In this document: positions 1 through 11,088 of the stretch, in pieces
Position numbering within the stretch: position 1 is the first letter of the stretch
Layout: each line of letters opens with the position of its first letter
NCBI GenBank assembly: GCA_942159475.1
Contig: OW804094.1
Coordinates: forward strand, 49,286,966-49,350,965
From: Sthenelais limicola
Lineage: Eukaryota; Annelida; Polychaeta; Phyllodocida; Sigalionidae
Direction of reading: 5' to 3'
Length of the DNA stretch: 64,000 nucleotides
Notes under the pieces: model-generated
The model's input: only the letters and a program-made list of their open reading frames with translations
Told to the model about the DNA's origin: nothing
The model's database searches: none
Translations under genes and position numbers: made by a program

Positions 1-7
1 TCATTTC

Positions 8-596
8 TTGGGTGAGGTACTTTTAGTTTTTTCCCCCCTGTTAACCTCTGTAGGCCAACTTTTCTATTGTCAACATTTTCTACAATTTTTGACCGAATAT
101 GAGGAAGGCCAAGCAACAAAAACAATAAGTACTTACCATACTAATCGTCTGTGTCTAGTTGTCATGCCCATATTTTCATTATTTATTAGGTTTTTCTTGA
201 CGTAAACTTATCTCCTACGCCCGTCCTTCGAACACACGTGTAGTAAACAGGAAGTAGTGATCCGGAAGTGGTCAGCAGAAAAAATCGTCGAAACTTTCCA
301 TGATTAACTGACTGATTGGGTTGTTATTAAATTTAAATACCTAGTTTTAAATCAAAATTATATAATGTTTCATCATACAGTTATGAGTATACTATGATAA
401 AATGACAATTTGAATATCCGATAACTATCGGTGCTGCGGGCGCACAGACAGATTCAAAATGGTGGACAGCTTGGCAAGACTGTCAGATTTAGGCTAGCGT
501 AAAGTGTTTCATAGCTGGAATTATCGTATTTCAGTAAGTAGAAGCCTCTCATTCTGTATATATGTTATACCCCCACTATGTGTGCATTTTTTAGCA
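8..596. other. no recognisable feature
   Basis: I see no gene or repeat here beyond short chance ORFs. The longest is a 65-codon frame at the left edge with no recognisable motif. The DNA is AT-rich and looks non-coding. Confidence 0.5.
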
Positions 597-691
597 CTTA
601 TAGGACTCGTTGCCGCACGGAGCGTAAATAAAGGACGAGACCGCAGGTCAAGTCCTTTATTTACACTCCGTGCGGCAACGAGTCCTATAAG
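597..691. repeat. foldback hairpin, 39-bp arms
   Basis: Arms at 597-635 and 653-691 are inverted copies of each other with one mismatch, separated by a 17-nt loop. The arms contain TTGCCGC and end in TAAATAAAGGA next to the loop. The structure could be a tiny foldback element or the residue of one. Because the arms pair so well, frames are open through it on both strands; these are not genes. Confidence 0.85.
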
Positions 692-1139
692 TTGATTATT
701 ATACATGCCTAGTTTTGCATGCAAAACATGCTTAATTAAAGATACATTAACATAATTTGCCATATCTGGTGTTCGTACAAGAGGAATATAACTATAGAAA
801 CCTTGCGTCGGCAATCTTGCGCCACCAAACTTGCATCGCCATGCCAACGCGCCGGTAATGTACTAGTCCAATACCACGTTACAAGTAATGTGCGGCTGTC
901 GGGGCCTCAGTATTGAATGCGTGTATAATAATGAAAGTTATGATGTCCAGGTTGATGAACAACCTTACATAAAGTGTGTTGTTGTTGTAACCTCGCGCTT
1001 GACGTGCCCTTATGTTCTATAGCCTTGTAAGGCTCTATCTGTTTTTATGTATCACTCCTCTTGTTTTTACCTACCACTACCTCGTCACTCGGAATATAAA
1101 ATGCCTCGCGGTCTCTAGACCTCTATATAAGGATTGTCA
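692..1139. other. possible 5' UTR of the downstream LINE
   Basis: No coding sequence is recognisable. The last part contains CTATATAAGG near 1120 and leads into the first LINE ORF, so some of it may be the LINE's 5' untranslated region or internal promoter. That is inferred from position only. Confidence 0.3.
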
Positions 1140-1168
1140 AGAATTGTATATGTACAAATCATTCCAAC

Positions 1169-2089
1169 GTGATGGAATCGGTTAATCCGCATATTCTATC
1201 TGGTCTCAAGGGCATGGGTATACTATCGATAAATATCAGATCGTTACGTAACAAGGTATGTGAGATGCACAGCATGCTTCTCTGTGGGTTTGTAAAAATA
1301 TTATGTGTTCAAGAGACTTGGCTAAATAATTCAGATTCTCCTCTCAACTTCTCCTAGACCCTAATTATAGTATTTATAGGCATGATCGACAATCTGAAGA
1401 TCAAACTGTAAAAAAGGGTGGAGGAGGTCTGTGTTGTTTCTTTAGAAATGACTGTACTGTAGACAAATGGGTGTATAATGAATTTAACATCTGTAATCGC
1501 AACATTGAATTGCAATGTCTAGAAGTGAAGCCAGGAATGAGAAGAAAGTTCTGTTTACTAAATGTTTACCGCCCACCATCAGGCGACAGAGCTCTATTTA
1601 TTAATGAATTGAGATCGTCAATCGTAGGTATAAAAGAAATCTCCAAATATCCCAACAAATATGTTTGTATGTGGAGATATCAATAACAACTTACTAGAAA
1701 AGAAAGATACCAAATCACCTGACCTTATCTCAATGTTAACTGACTTTCACCTTGTAGCATGAATAAACAAACGTACAAGATACTCTAGTCATGTTGGTAC
1801 ACTGATTGATGTAATATTCACTGACCATCCTCATGTCATGACATCTAATGTACTAAATGTTAATATCTCAGATCATCTGTGCGTCTTCTCTCAACTTAAA
1901 AAAGGGAAAGAACCTGTACATAGAGAGATACGGAAAGGTAGACAATACCATAGACTAAATGAGGCCCAGTTAGCAAACTACCTGAGACCCTATGGTGAAA
2001 ATGACACTAGTCCTATTGAGGAAATAAAATCTGTAACAAAGGGTTGTTTCAAATTACCAGATGACTTCATGAAGAAAATAAGAAGTTGA
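1169..2089 (+). pseudogene. LINE endonuclease domain, broken
   Basis: The first block (1169-1357) reads ILSINIRSLRNKV and then ILCVQETWLN, the N-terminal and glutamate-bearing motifs of LINE endonucleases. The next block (1471-1686) contains LLNVYRPPSGD. The third (1838-2089) starts just after a GTLIDVIFT-like segment and includes NISDHLCVFSQL, the catalytic SDH motif. The blocks lie in different frames (two shifts) and a stop occurs near 1758, so no intact protein can be made. In the family this enzyme nicks target DNA to prime reverse transcription. Confidence 0.8.
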
Positions 2090-2249
2090 GATAAGCTATT
2101 AAAAAAATCGAGGAGTCTTAACTCTGATGAATACTTTAAACAGGCTGTTAGTCTTAGGAGAGAAATCTGTAAACAGGTGAAACAACAGAAAAGAGAGTCT
2201 ATTTGAACTAACCTACAAAATTGTGCTAATAACAGCAAAAAGTTTAGGA

Positions 2250-3370
2250 GAGGTATAGGTGATTTATTTGGTAAAGGTTCTAAAACTCTGCTGAATTCCT
2301 TTATTCATGAAGCACAAGAAATCAATGGTCGTGAAGCCTTGAATAAGTTAAATGACTTCTTCAGCAAATTTGGATCCTCTGATGGGAATTTGTCCGATTC
2401 ATTTAAAGATTATCTTGGTGATGCCCCTGATACAATTATGTTTACTAAAACTCTTATTACCAGCGAAATAATCAATGATCAATGAAAAAACATCGATGTC
2501 TCAAAGAACTGTGGGTTTAAGTGGATAAATACAAGAGCACTGAAATTTTTTTAACAACAGCTAATACCTCAAACCACCTTGCTGATGAAATGCTGTATAG
2601 CTTCGGGCCTTATGCCTAATGACTGGAAAGAATACACAATAAAACCTATCCCAAAAGAAGGTAACCTAAGTTACTTCAACAACTTATGACCCATTGCTAT
2701 CGTCCCGACCATGTCAAAATTACTGGAAATATTCATATGAACGGCTTTAGTCGATCACATGGAGAGTTTATTCTGTAATTCTCAGGGAGGTTTTCGACAG
2801 AACCATTCAAATAATATTAATTTTTTTATTTTCTCTCCCCGATTATTGAAGGTATAAATAGCAGATTACTTACAGTAGCATCCTACTACGATATCTCTAA
2901 GGCATTCAACTGTATTGACCATAATATTTTTCGAGAAAAATTGATCTATTACAGAGTAAATCTCTTATTTATCAGAATAGTCATGAATTACCTCCTTGAC
3001 AGATCCCAAAGAACAGAATTAAATGAACATGTGTTGGATAGTATTACAGCCAATAGAGGTGTACCCCAAGGTAGCCATATAGGGCCAATCGTATTTCTAA
3101 TCTATATCAATGATCTATCGTATTGTATAAAAAAATCTATATTGTCCTGATGTGAATATTAACCTGACGTTATATGCCGATGACACGGCTCTTAGCATTA
3201 CTGGTCCAGATTTAGACAAATGTTTGACTAACACCCAGCTTGCCATGAATTTAATAAACAAATGGATGTTGGACAATAGGCTAAAGCTAAATGATGATAA
3301 ATTGTCAATGAGGGATCACTTTGTGAAAATGGAATCGTCTGCCCTGTATAAACTACAGCAACTACAATGA
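2250..3370 (+). pseudogene. LINE reverse transcriptase, broken
   Basis: Fragments in shifting frames follow the RT order: PIAIVPTMSKLLE (about 2690-2740), a palm-like AFNCIDHNIF stretch near 2905-2930 (canonical AFD changed), RGVPQGSHIGPIVFLIYIND (3055-3115) and LTLYADDTALSI (3160-3195), the catalytic YADD box. Stops occur near 2484, 2553, 2687 and 3149. The enzyme would copy LINE RNA at a nicked target; this copy cannot. Confidence 0.85.
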
Positions 3371-3845
3371 ATGAGAAAATACCTTACTGTAAATATGGCC
3401 AAGACCATCGTGAAAAGTCATATTCTGTCTCTATTAGAGTATGGTAAACTCTTCGCATCAATGACATGCGTTGACATAAGAATAAAACTTCAGCATATTG
3501 TATATAGAGCAGTAAAGATAGTATATTATAACGACCCCAGGGACAAAGTTGAATTGTGTAATTTATGTAGAATTGACTCGTTAGAAAAAAGATCTAGTAT
3601 TGCCCTGCTGCAAATTATGTACAGAAAACAACTAGATAGAAATAACCTAACTGATGTGTCGGTTGTCACCAGGTGAAATGATGGACCGGTAATGAAAGTT
3701 ATCTTACCAAAACTAGAAAAGGTAAAAAGGTCGCCTCATTTTATTGGGCCGACCATATGGAATAAGCTACCACCCATTATTCGTCAAAAACCCTGGAAGA
3801 ACATAAAACTTCATCTAAAATCGACTGATGATTGGTTGGGTTAAC
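3371..3845 (+). pseudogene. LINE RT thumb / C-terminal domain, broken
   Basis: The frame reads LTVNMAKTIVKSHILSLLEYGKLF, then KLQHIVYRAVKIVYYND, and after a stop near 3676 GPTIWNKLPPIIR. This is the usual C-terminal pattern of CR1/L2-like LINEs (HILSLLEYG, then LQ..RA.., then WNKLP). The same order is seen in the truncated copy at 47.8-48.2 kb. The coding part ends at a TAA near 3842 and is followed by a 3' UTR of about 320 bp. Confidence 0.75.
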
Positions 3846-4192
3846 CGATCGAATGTCCCCTAGTACTTGATTGCAAGTATGAAATCAAATGTAAATAATG
3901 AACTGTCTACAATGTGTATTTTACTGGACGAATGGTGTACCTGTTCTTTGTTGAGGACAAAAACTAAAAAAAATTGATGTGTTCACTATGTATAATTATT
4001 TCGCTCTCATGTTATCATGTACCCGATCATAAATTATTATGCACAGAAAATCAATGTTAAAATAATCTAGAAATGAAATTTTGTCAACTAACTTAGCTCT
4101 TTCGATCAGATTTTTCAGGGACTCCACGAAACTATCATTGTATGAAACTGGACCCAATGAAATTTATTAAAAAAAAATAAAAAATAAAAAGA

Positions 4193-4845
4193 TGACCAAT
4201 GTACATACCTCCACTATTATTATTTACTGTTTAGCTTGATTGTATTTGTTTTATCGCATTATATATCCTCCCATCTTCCACTACTTGTGTGAGTCTCATG
4301 TATGTATGTCTTGATCTGTTTATCCTTTTGTATAACTCACCGTCACTTAAGGTTCCCGTTGTATTGCTATGCATACACTTTGTCTTACTGTAATGATGTC
4401 CTTATGAGAAGGTCTTTTCTCTGTAATTATTATATATATGATGTAGCTCAAATTGATCGCTTTCTTTTTATATTGTATGACCTTGTACTTGATCAGTGGT
4501 CACTGAGAAAAGCAACACAAGTTTTAATGCTATTGCTGAACAAGCATAACTAAAACTAAACATGTAATTTCAAGTCCATTTAGGTTATATATGTTTCTTA
4601 TTTGGTATGCCAATATCATAGTCTCTCGTGCATTACGACTATCCAAGATAAACAACAAAATCCCTTAATATTCCACTCATGTTAAGTCAAATAAAAATAG
4701 ACAAGAGGTCCTAATTACGCCGGAAAGCACACATCCTTTCAAGGAGAATTTAATATAGTGATAGTGATTATAAATTCTATGGTAGAACATCGAGCAATGA
4801 TAAAAATAAAAAAATATTGGTTATTCTAGGAAATGTGCGATGTGT
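4193..4845. other. no recognisable feature
   Basis: AT-rich DNA between the LINE tail and the first MITE-A copy. An 83-codon plus-strand frame at 4302-4553 has no recognisable motif and looks like chance. Confidence 0.4.
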
Positions 4846-5058
4846 ACCAAATTTCGAGACTGTGTATTATATATGTTCATACATTTCGAAGGTCATCCTA
4901 TGGAGTATATTTAGCTACATCACTAGTAATTATCCACCCAGAAATTGTGCAAACTTATTTTCATGAATCGTCATATAATATACTTCACAGGATCGTTACA
5001 CTATCACAAAATCCAATTTTTGCTACTTGTGACTCAGTTTCCTGTAACACATCACATA
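4846..5058 (+). mobile_element. MITE-A copy, right part with internal deletion
   Basis: MITE-A is the commonest repeat in the window: about 400 bp, with inverted ends TGTGATGTGTTACAGG...TGAGTCACAAGTCGCAAAA and their complement. Its interior has landmarks such as CTACTTTACTAGTAA, CCCAGAAATATTGCAAAC and ACTGTTTACTATCATTGGAA. This copy begins inside the element (ATTTCGAGACTGTGTATTA) and ends with the complete right end, CTTGTGACTCAGTTTCCTGT then AACACATCACAT. The A-rich middle block is missing. No coding capacity; it must depend on a transposase encoded elsewhere. Confidence 0.85.
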
Positions 5059-6050
5059 AGACATCTTACATACGTGATGTCAATAATACATAGCTTTGGG
5101 CAGAAGCTTACTGATGGTTTCTGTTTCACCTAAGGTCGAGCTTTGTCATTCTGTAGATAAAGTACTCGATCCGTTACCTCCTTCTGTTACAGGGCCAACA
5201 TGTGAAACATGACAATGTATCTTCATAGACAATGCAGTTGAGTAAGGATGGTTGTAGGAGTTACTGTACTATAAACAAGGACGGGAGGATCATAATGGTC
5301 TTAGTTAGTTAGTGCTTACAAGACGGTGCATAATATTATAACAGTCAACTTTGTTGGAAGGAATTTTGACTAACTGTTTCAAGCCATTGTTTCGTTGGAA
5401 AGTTGTTGGAATCGTGTAGGAAACCCTAATGATTGACCCCAAACCCATTTATTCCCCACCGTATATTTAAACAACCTTAAATAGTGCATGCACAGAAGAA
5501 TGTTGGTACTTTCAAACATTGGTGTGAAGTTACAACTTTCCAACATTGTTGTACAGTTACAGCAGCCCTGCGTTAAACTGTGTTAAGGTTCTAAGTGGGT
5601 GTAATTTTGCTTCCATCACCCTTCCAACGACTTTGTTATCTTATGCTGGGCAGACCCATAGACGGGGGAGGAGCCCCACCCCGAAAAAAAGTAATAGAGG
5701 AATTAGATTTATGAACAGCTTTACAATGGATTATCTCCATATTTTGCCAGGAAATTACCCATGTACAAGGAAAATATGGCAGGCATGGAGAATAAGAGAG
5801 GTAGCCCTTTAAATCATCGAATTTGGTAACTTAGAGACTTCCCCTCTCCCACCCCGGAAAAAGGTACAACCCACACGTTCACAATGCCAGAGAATACTGA
5901 TATCAACTCACACAGACCCCATTTTTCTTTGTTTGTCAAAAGTTTATAACTTGTAGTTAAAATCTATACAATCGGAGAATTGTTGTAGGTTGTAGGTGTG
6001 GCTTTCTCTTCGGGTGTATATTATATAGTCTGTTGATCAATAAGACAGTG
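5059..6050. other. no recognisable feature
   Basis: Short frames such as 5546-5812 have no homology that I recognise. A G/C-rich patch near 5650-5690 (GACGGGGGAGGAGCCCCACC) resembles the one near 5850. I see no repeat family. Confidence 0.4.
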
Positions 6051-6240
6051 GTAGGAAAGGTTCGACAATAAATACAACTCGATTTAGGGAAATAAACACC
6101 AAAACCGTAAGAAAGACGATGCAAATTAATGTTGCTTGAGTTGTTTTATTATTTGTTCGACCAACATTTCGGAGAACATTTTCTCCTTCATCAGGGTCAA
6201 CTATTTTAGTAGATACGGTTGACTACCTGCTCATATATAA
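6050..6240 (-). mobile_element. Penelope-like element terminus with hammerhead-like motif
   Basis: On the minus strand the sequence has CTGATGA (6188-6194), a short hairpin GGAGAAAATGTTCTCC, then GAAA (6167-6170). These are the core blocks of a hammerhead ribozyme in natural order. A GTCAAC/GTTGAC pair (about 6198-6232) could be stem I. Hammerheads of this appearance are known from the terminal repeats of Penelope-like retroelements. The spacing around stem I and the cleavage triplet is imperfect (an extra C before CTGATGA, poor stem III), so this copy may be inactive. No GIY-YIG or Penelope RT ORF is seen nearby, so it is a terminal fragment or solo repeat. Confidence 0.55.
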
Positions 6241-6652
6241 GCAGGGTATATATATGTATATTGAGGTACGTGGAACAAGCTAAATGGGTTCTACTTGGTC
6301 TAAGGTTGTGCTCAGTTGTATAGATGAATTGGTAATCACAGATTATACATCCATTGGGTTTGTTCTACTGCCTGTATGCTCGTGCCCAATACATGTAACA
6401 TAATGATCATAATTATTTCAACCAGGGAAACCATGTTTAAGCGGAGAAAAACAATGTTTATTTGAAACTTTGACTTGAGAAAGAACATGGTTTGGTCAAA
6501 CCAAAACGCCAATAAAAGCAATACGTCAGCTGATTAACTTTTATATCAGGGAGCATTGAAATTTACCATAGCATTCGCTATTGAAGTCTATAGGGAAAAT
6601 TCGGATTTAGCAGTTTTTCTAGCATATCCGTAAAATGAATCACATTGTTTCC
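6241..6652. other. no recognisable feature
   Basis: Between the hammerhead-like fragment and the next TIR element I see only AT-rich DNA. The 61-codon minus frame at 6336-6521 has no motif. Confidence 0.4.
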
Positions 6653-6655
6653 TTA

Positions 6656-7533
6656 GGCTGCGATTCCACTGGCTCACGCTTTTGATCTGCTCATGGCCTG
6701 CTCTTTTTATATCCCCGAGCGCCTAACAAGCAAAGACAGAGCAAAATGAGAGCCATCCAATAAAATTGGTTATTGCGCTTTCTATCCGCTCTTAAAATAT
6801 GACGTTGGTGCTCATTTTGGATGTTGCGCTAATATCTATTGTGTTTGATTTGAGCGCAACAATGCGCTGCTCTTTATGCCTGCTAATCTAGTGGACAAAG
6901 AGCGCAGTGAGAGCGCACCAAAGCATTTGCTATTGATTTCATAAGGAAACAAGCAGACCAGTAGAATCGCTCTGCGTATTAGTGGATGGAGAGCGAATGA
7001 CAAGCGCACTATAAACAAGCGCAGCAAGAGCGAGCCATGAGCACATATATATAAATGATCCAGTGGAATCGCACTGTTCAGCTGTGATTTCAATGGCTTG
7101 CTCTTTTGGTCCGCTCATGGCCTGCTCTTTTTATTTCCCCGAGCACTTAACAAGCGAAGTTAGAGCGAAACCAGAGCAGTCTAATAGAACTAGAGATGAA
7201 GATAGGATGACGCATTCACAAAAGACTTGTGCGTTATTTGTGCTTCTTTAGAAGACCGCAGGACGTTGCGCTAATATCTGACCTGTTTGATTTGAGCGCA
7301 ACTACATGGCGCTCTTTCCACGTGTTTTAGTAGCGATCTGATAGCGTAGTAAGAGCAGACCAATGGAATTGTATTGATTTCATAAGGAAACAAGGGTACC
7401 AGTAGAATCGCTCTGCATTTGTATTGTGCTGAAAATAAAAGCAGACAAACAGCGAATGAAAACCACACTATACAGAAGCAAAGCAAGAGTGAGCCATGAG
7501 TACAGATGCAAGCAATCCAGTGGAAACGCAGCT
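6656..7533. mobile_element. tandem non-autonomous TIR element with AGAGCG motifs (PIF/Harbinger-like?)
   Basis: Outer ends are GGCTGCGATTCCACTGG (left) and the complement of AGCTGCGTTTCCACTGG (right). Both are flanked by TTA (6653-6655 and 7534-7536), a 3-bp target duplication typical of PIF/Harbinger elements. The body is two related units of about 420-455 bp joined near 7075; both share GCTCATGGCCTGCTCTTTTT, TGCGCTAATATCT, TTTGATTTGAGCGCAAC and AGTAGAATCGCTCTGC. The hexamer AGAGCG or GAGCGC and its complement recur densely throughout. There is no transposase ORF. The superfamily call is inference from the TTA duplication and TIR style. Confidence 0.7.
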
Positions 7534-7780
7534 TTAAGAATCTCTACAAAGGTGACATAATTGATTTACTGAACAAGCATAAAAGGAAAGGGGCTATCTG
7601 ATTTGTTTAAAACAATAGGCTGAATTCGCATCCTAGTGAGTTACAAATGGGTAGATTAAACATTCTCAAACCTAAAGAATATCATTCAAAGTATGCTGAT
7701 ACACTATTTTTGCATTTATGAAGGATTCATCTGTCTAAAAATGTTGGAAAAACTGATAGCAGTAATCCTATAGTGAATAG
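7534..7780. other. spacer between TIR element and MITE-A
   Basis: AT-rich, no gene or repeat recognised. Confidence 0.4.
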
Positions 7781-8123
7781 GTGATGTGTTAGAGGAAAAT
7801 GAATCACAAATCGCAAAATTGATATCTTTCAATGTGTTTTAATCACAATTCTTTTGTAGGAATGTTGTATTTTTTTAGAGTATACTACCGTTTAAAGTGG
7901 TATGAATTGATTTACCAAATTTCAAGACTATATTAAATGTATCCTTGCATTTCCAAATTCATCCTATAGAGTATATTAAGCAACTTTACTAGTAATAGTC
8001 AACCCAGAAACATTGCAAACATTTTTTCATTGGAACCGGCTTGATCTCATCTTTTTAAATATGATGATATCTGAAAATCCATTTGTTGCGACTTGTGACT
8101 CATGTCCCTTGAACACATCACAT
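7781..8123 (+). mobile_element. MITE-A copy, both ends present
   Basis: Left end GTGATGTGTTAGAGG with AATCACAAATCGC, right end GCGACTTGTGACTCATG and AACACATCAC. The A-rich AAAATAAAAATATCAAAC block between TTGCAAAC and CATTGGAA is deleted, so the copy is 343 bp rather than about 400. Confidence 0.85.
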
Positions 8124-8391
8124 ACGGTAAGATTCCTTATATGACAACGGCATAGTAATTCCCGAGAATACGGTAAGACATCTTAATAGATAAGCAGGGT
8201 ACAATAATCACTGGGGAATGAGGTAATGGTTTCTGCCTGGCCTAAGGTTAAGCTTTGTCATACTGGAGCTGAATAATTAATCACATATTATACCTCATTG
8301 CCTCTCTTCTACCTCCAGCATGGATTAGCCAAAGTGTACAGCAATGTATGGTAACATTAGTACAGTTGTCTCAATTAGAACCTGCCGGATA

Positions 8392-9412
8392 GATGGAATG
8401 ATTAATGTGGGACATGTCCAGCATTAAACTATGGTATTATGATATATTTCAGTTTATGATTAACTGTGTAAGTGCACGTAAGGGCTTGGGTAGGGGAGGA
8501 GTTTTGTTTTAATCCTGGGCTCTTTTTTGTCTCTCTACATATATATTCTATTGTCTTCACATTGGCTCTTATTAATTATCAACAATTTACTGATCGTAAA
8601 CTATGCTTTTCCTAGAATGCAAAATTAGTTGGTTCTCTATACTTTTTATTACATGTATTTATCTAGATGTAACTATCAAGACTGAGAATAGTGTCCTTTC
8701 GGGCATAATATATGTTTTTGGTAGAATAAACTTATTAAACAAAGAAAAACTAAATAAAACCACCGTTAAAATTGTCCAGGCAGTCTAATTATTGAGACTT
8801 ACACCCACTACCACGAAATTGATCAATGTGTTATTCTATACATTGTTCTCAGTATATATTCAGATTCAGATAGATGGAATGATTAATGTAGGACATGTTA
8901 TAATAGTAATGTATTTATATTTCCGTGTTACATTTACAATCAGTGTCTTACAATGTAATATTAATTAGAGAACGTCCAAGTAGATAAAGAAACGAAAAAG
9001 AAATCCTCTCAGGGAATGTCACAGGCCTTCCAAGCACCCCTGGGATTTTGATTGCTTAATAAGAGATGCATAAGTATGGTAGCAAATAATACAAGTTAAG
9101 CAAGTAAAGTAAAAAAGAATATGTAATGTGTGTACATTAGTGTGCATATATAATACAGATGGGTGTGCAGGTACCCAGGCCATAGCTATAGCTATAGCTA
9201 ACCATATCATATTATTTTATGGATATATAAAGTTTTGGAGATTTAGCATCACTCGCTAGAAGTTGTCTATACAGTGTATAAACAGTATAACTTAGCATTA
9301 AACTAAATAAAACTACCGTACAAATTGTCCAGGAGTCCAATCATTGAGACTAACACCCACTACATTACACCTGAAGGACATTGTTCTCAGGGAATTCAGA
9401 TTCTGACAATAT
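8392..9412. repeat. diverged direct repeats, unnamed
   Basis: A block at 8747-8880 (AACTAAATAAAACCACCGTT, then TGAGACTTACACCCACTACC) recurs at 9297-9412 with modest divergence. A second motif, AGATGGAATGATTAATGT, is present at 8392-8409 and again at 8874-8891. The spacing suggests an old duplicated unit of about 500 bp. The middle (9187-9201) holds a short TAGCTA run. No ORF is convincing. Confidence 0.5.
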
Positions 9413-9853
9413 TTTCTTTTTAAAAACATTATACAATATGAGTAGGTTATTGTTTTGCCTTAGACTACTATTATTGTTTACACACCTTTAGGGGGTTTGG
9501 GGGCATTATTACACGTCTTTATTCTGAACAAATTCACAGAAAATCTGGTACCAATAATTACAACGCGTCATTATAGGATTCTAGAAGGATAATAATGACC
9601 ACCCTGTGCATTATACTTAATTGGATAATTGGACATAATTGGCAATAACTGGGTTGGACTTGAATGTGAGTGCATTAGTGCGTGCATTGGTGCGTTGGAT
9701 GAGTTGTATGGCGATGCAATATCACCCTGGAGGTACTGTGATCTGTATGCGGAATGCGGAAACATTATTGTCTTTGGACAACGTTCGTCCTCCTGAAAAT
9801 GAAATAATCTGAGCCTCCTCTTTCTCTCCCCTCCTCACTTATCTCTCATCTCA
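9413..9853. other. no recognisable feature
   Basis: AT-rich, then a pyrimidine-rich stretch (9805-9855, TTTCTCTCCCCTCC) that runs into the next TIR element. No gene seen. Confidence 0.4.
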
Positions 9854-11088
9854 CCTCTCATTAGGGGACCCTCGCCGCCCCCAAAGCCCTCCAACAGTAG
9901 TGGACATAATTGTGACCACATGTGCATGTCTTGACGTTTTTTTGAAAAAGGAAAAATAGGTACCAAAGCTTTGTAGTGGAATAGATCTATACATTCTACT
10001 AGTTTGTAGGATAATAATCTTTTTTGATTTATATTCCTAACATATATAGATCCAAAGTTAGAAAATAAGCCCTTATTAGGTAGATAATCTATTCTAAATA
10101 AGTTTTTCTCATATTACAGTAAATAAGTATTTATGATGTAAAATTTAAATGTATTTGACCTCACTCTCACTTATTTTAAAGCTGAATGTATGTGTTGAGA
10201 TTTCAGGGTGTGGTGGAATATCGGATCCGATCCGAACCACATTAAGTTGCATGGCCATAGCCAGATCATATAACCTGAATAAAGTTTGTTTTAAAAAAAA
10301 AAAATTGTTTGTGCGTGGGTATGTAAAGAGTGGTCATAGGTGGTCACAATCGGCAAATATCATGAGAATGCGATGAGAACTCCCATAGTTCTTCAAATTC
10401 ATAATTTTGTGTAGGGGGTGCATCATTCCGTATCACGTTTTATTCCAGGTAGTGGCTGAGAAATGTGGGGATTAATAGAAGAAAAAATTCATGAAAAAAT
10501 AAATCTAAATGTATTTTGGAGTGGACAAGTAAGGAAATAAGAAAGAATTTCAAACTAGTTTGTTTGTTCATGTCTGAACAGAGATGGATTACTGAATTTT
10601 GTGTAGTATGAACGTCATCCCGGGAAAATCCATAAGTTTATCAATTTAGCTAATATACACATGGGCACTTCTCATGAAACGTCGACAGGGTTCCTAGACC
10701 TGTATTTCATGATAATGAGTCATTTAGAAAAAAAGCTTTTACATAAACATTAATTAATAATGCAAACATAAGTATTTTCTGGAGGAGCTTGCAAGAGTAT
10801 TTCCCCACACAACTCAAGTCGAACAATATAAATAAATTAATCATACACATGTCTTATTTTCTAACTTTGGATCTACATATGGTAGGAATATGAATCAAAA
10901 ACGATTATTATCCTACAAACTGGTAGAATATATTTCTTCCACTTCAGAGCTTCTGTGACTGTTATTCCTTTTTCCAAAAAGTACCAAGACAGTTCAGAGC
11001 CACATGCACATGTGGTCACAATTATCCACAATTATGTCCACTACTGTTGGAGGGCTTTGGGGGCGGCAGAGGGTCCCCTAATGAGAGG
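9854..11088. mobile_element. non-autonomous TIR element with long (~200 bp) inverted repeats
   Basis: The left arm (9854 to about 10080) and right arm (about 10850-11088) are inverted copies. They start CCTCTCATTAGGGGACCCTC and run through AAAGCCCTCCAACAGTAGTG, CCACATGTGCATGT, TTTGTAGGATAATAATC and TCCAAAGTTAGAAAATA. The right arm has a small internal duplication of ATAATTGTG. The 0.77-kb interior has no gene. A short piece (GGGCACTTCTCATGAAACG, near 10660) also occurs inside the LINE scrap at 39.8 kb. No clear target-site duplication is visible. Superfamily unknown. Confidence 0.8.

Larger units (their letters stand above)
1140..4192 (+). mobile_element. decayed non-LTR retrotransposon (LINE), CR1/L2-like
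   Basis: An almost full-length but inactivated LINE. In order it shows an apurinic/apyrimidinic-type endonuclease, a reverse transcriptase and a C-terminal domain, then a 3' UTR and an A-rich tail (about 4165-4192, ATTTATTAAAAAAAA). The reading frame changes repeatedly and several in-frame stops are present, so it is a fossil copy. The last part (GACGAATG, TATCATTGTATGAAAC, AATTTATT plus A-run) resembles the end of the truncated LINE at 48.6 kb, so both belong to one family or close relatives. Assignment to CR1/L2 rests on motif style and domain order, not on a search. Confidence 0.85.
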
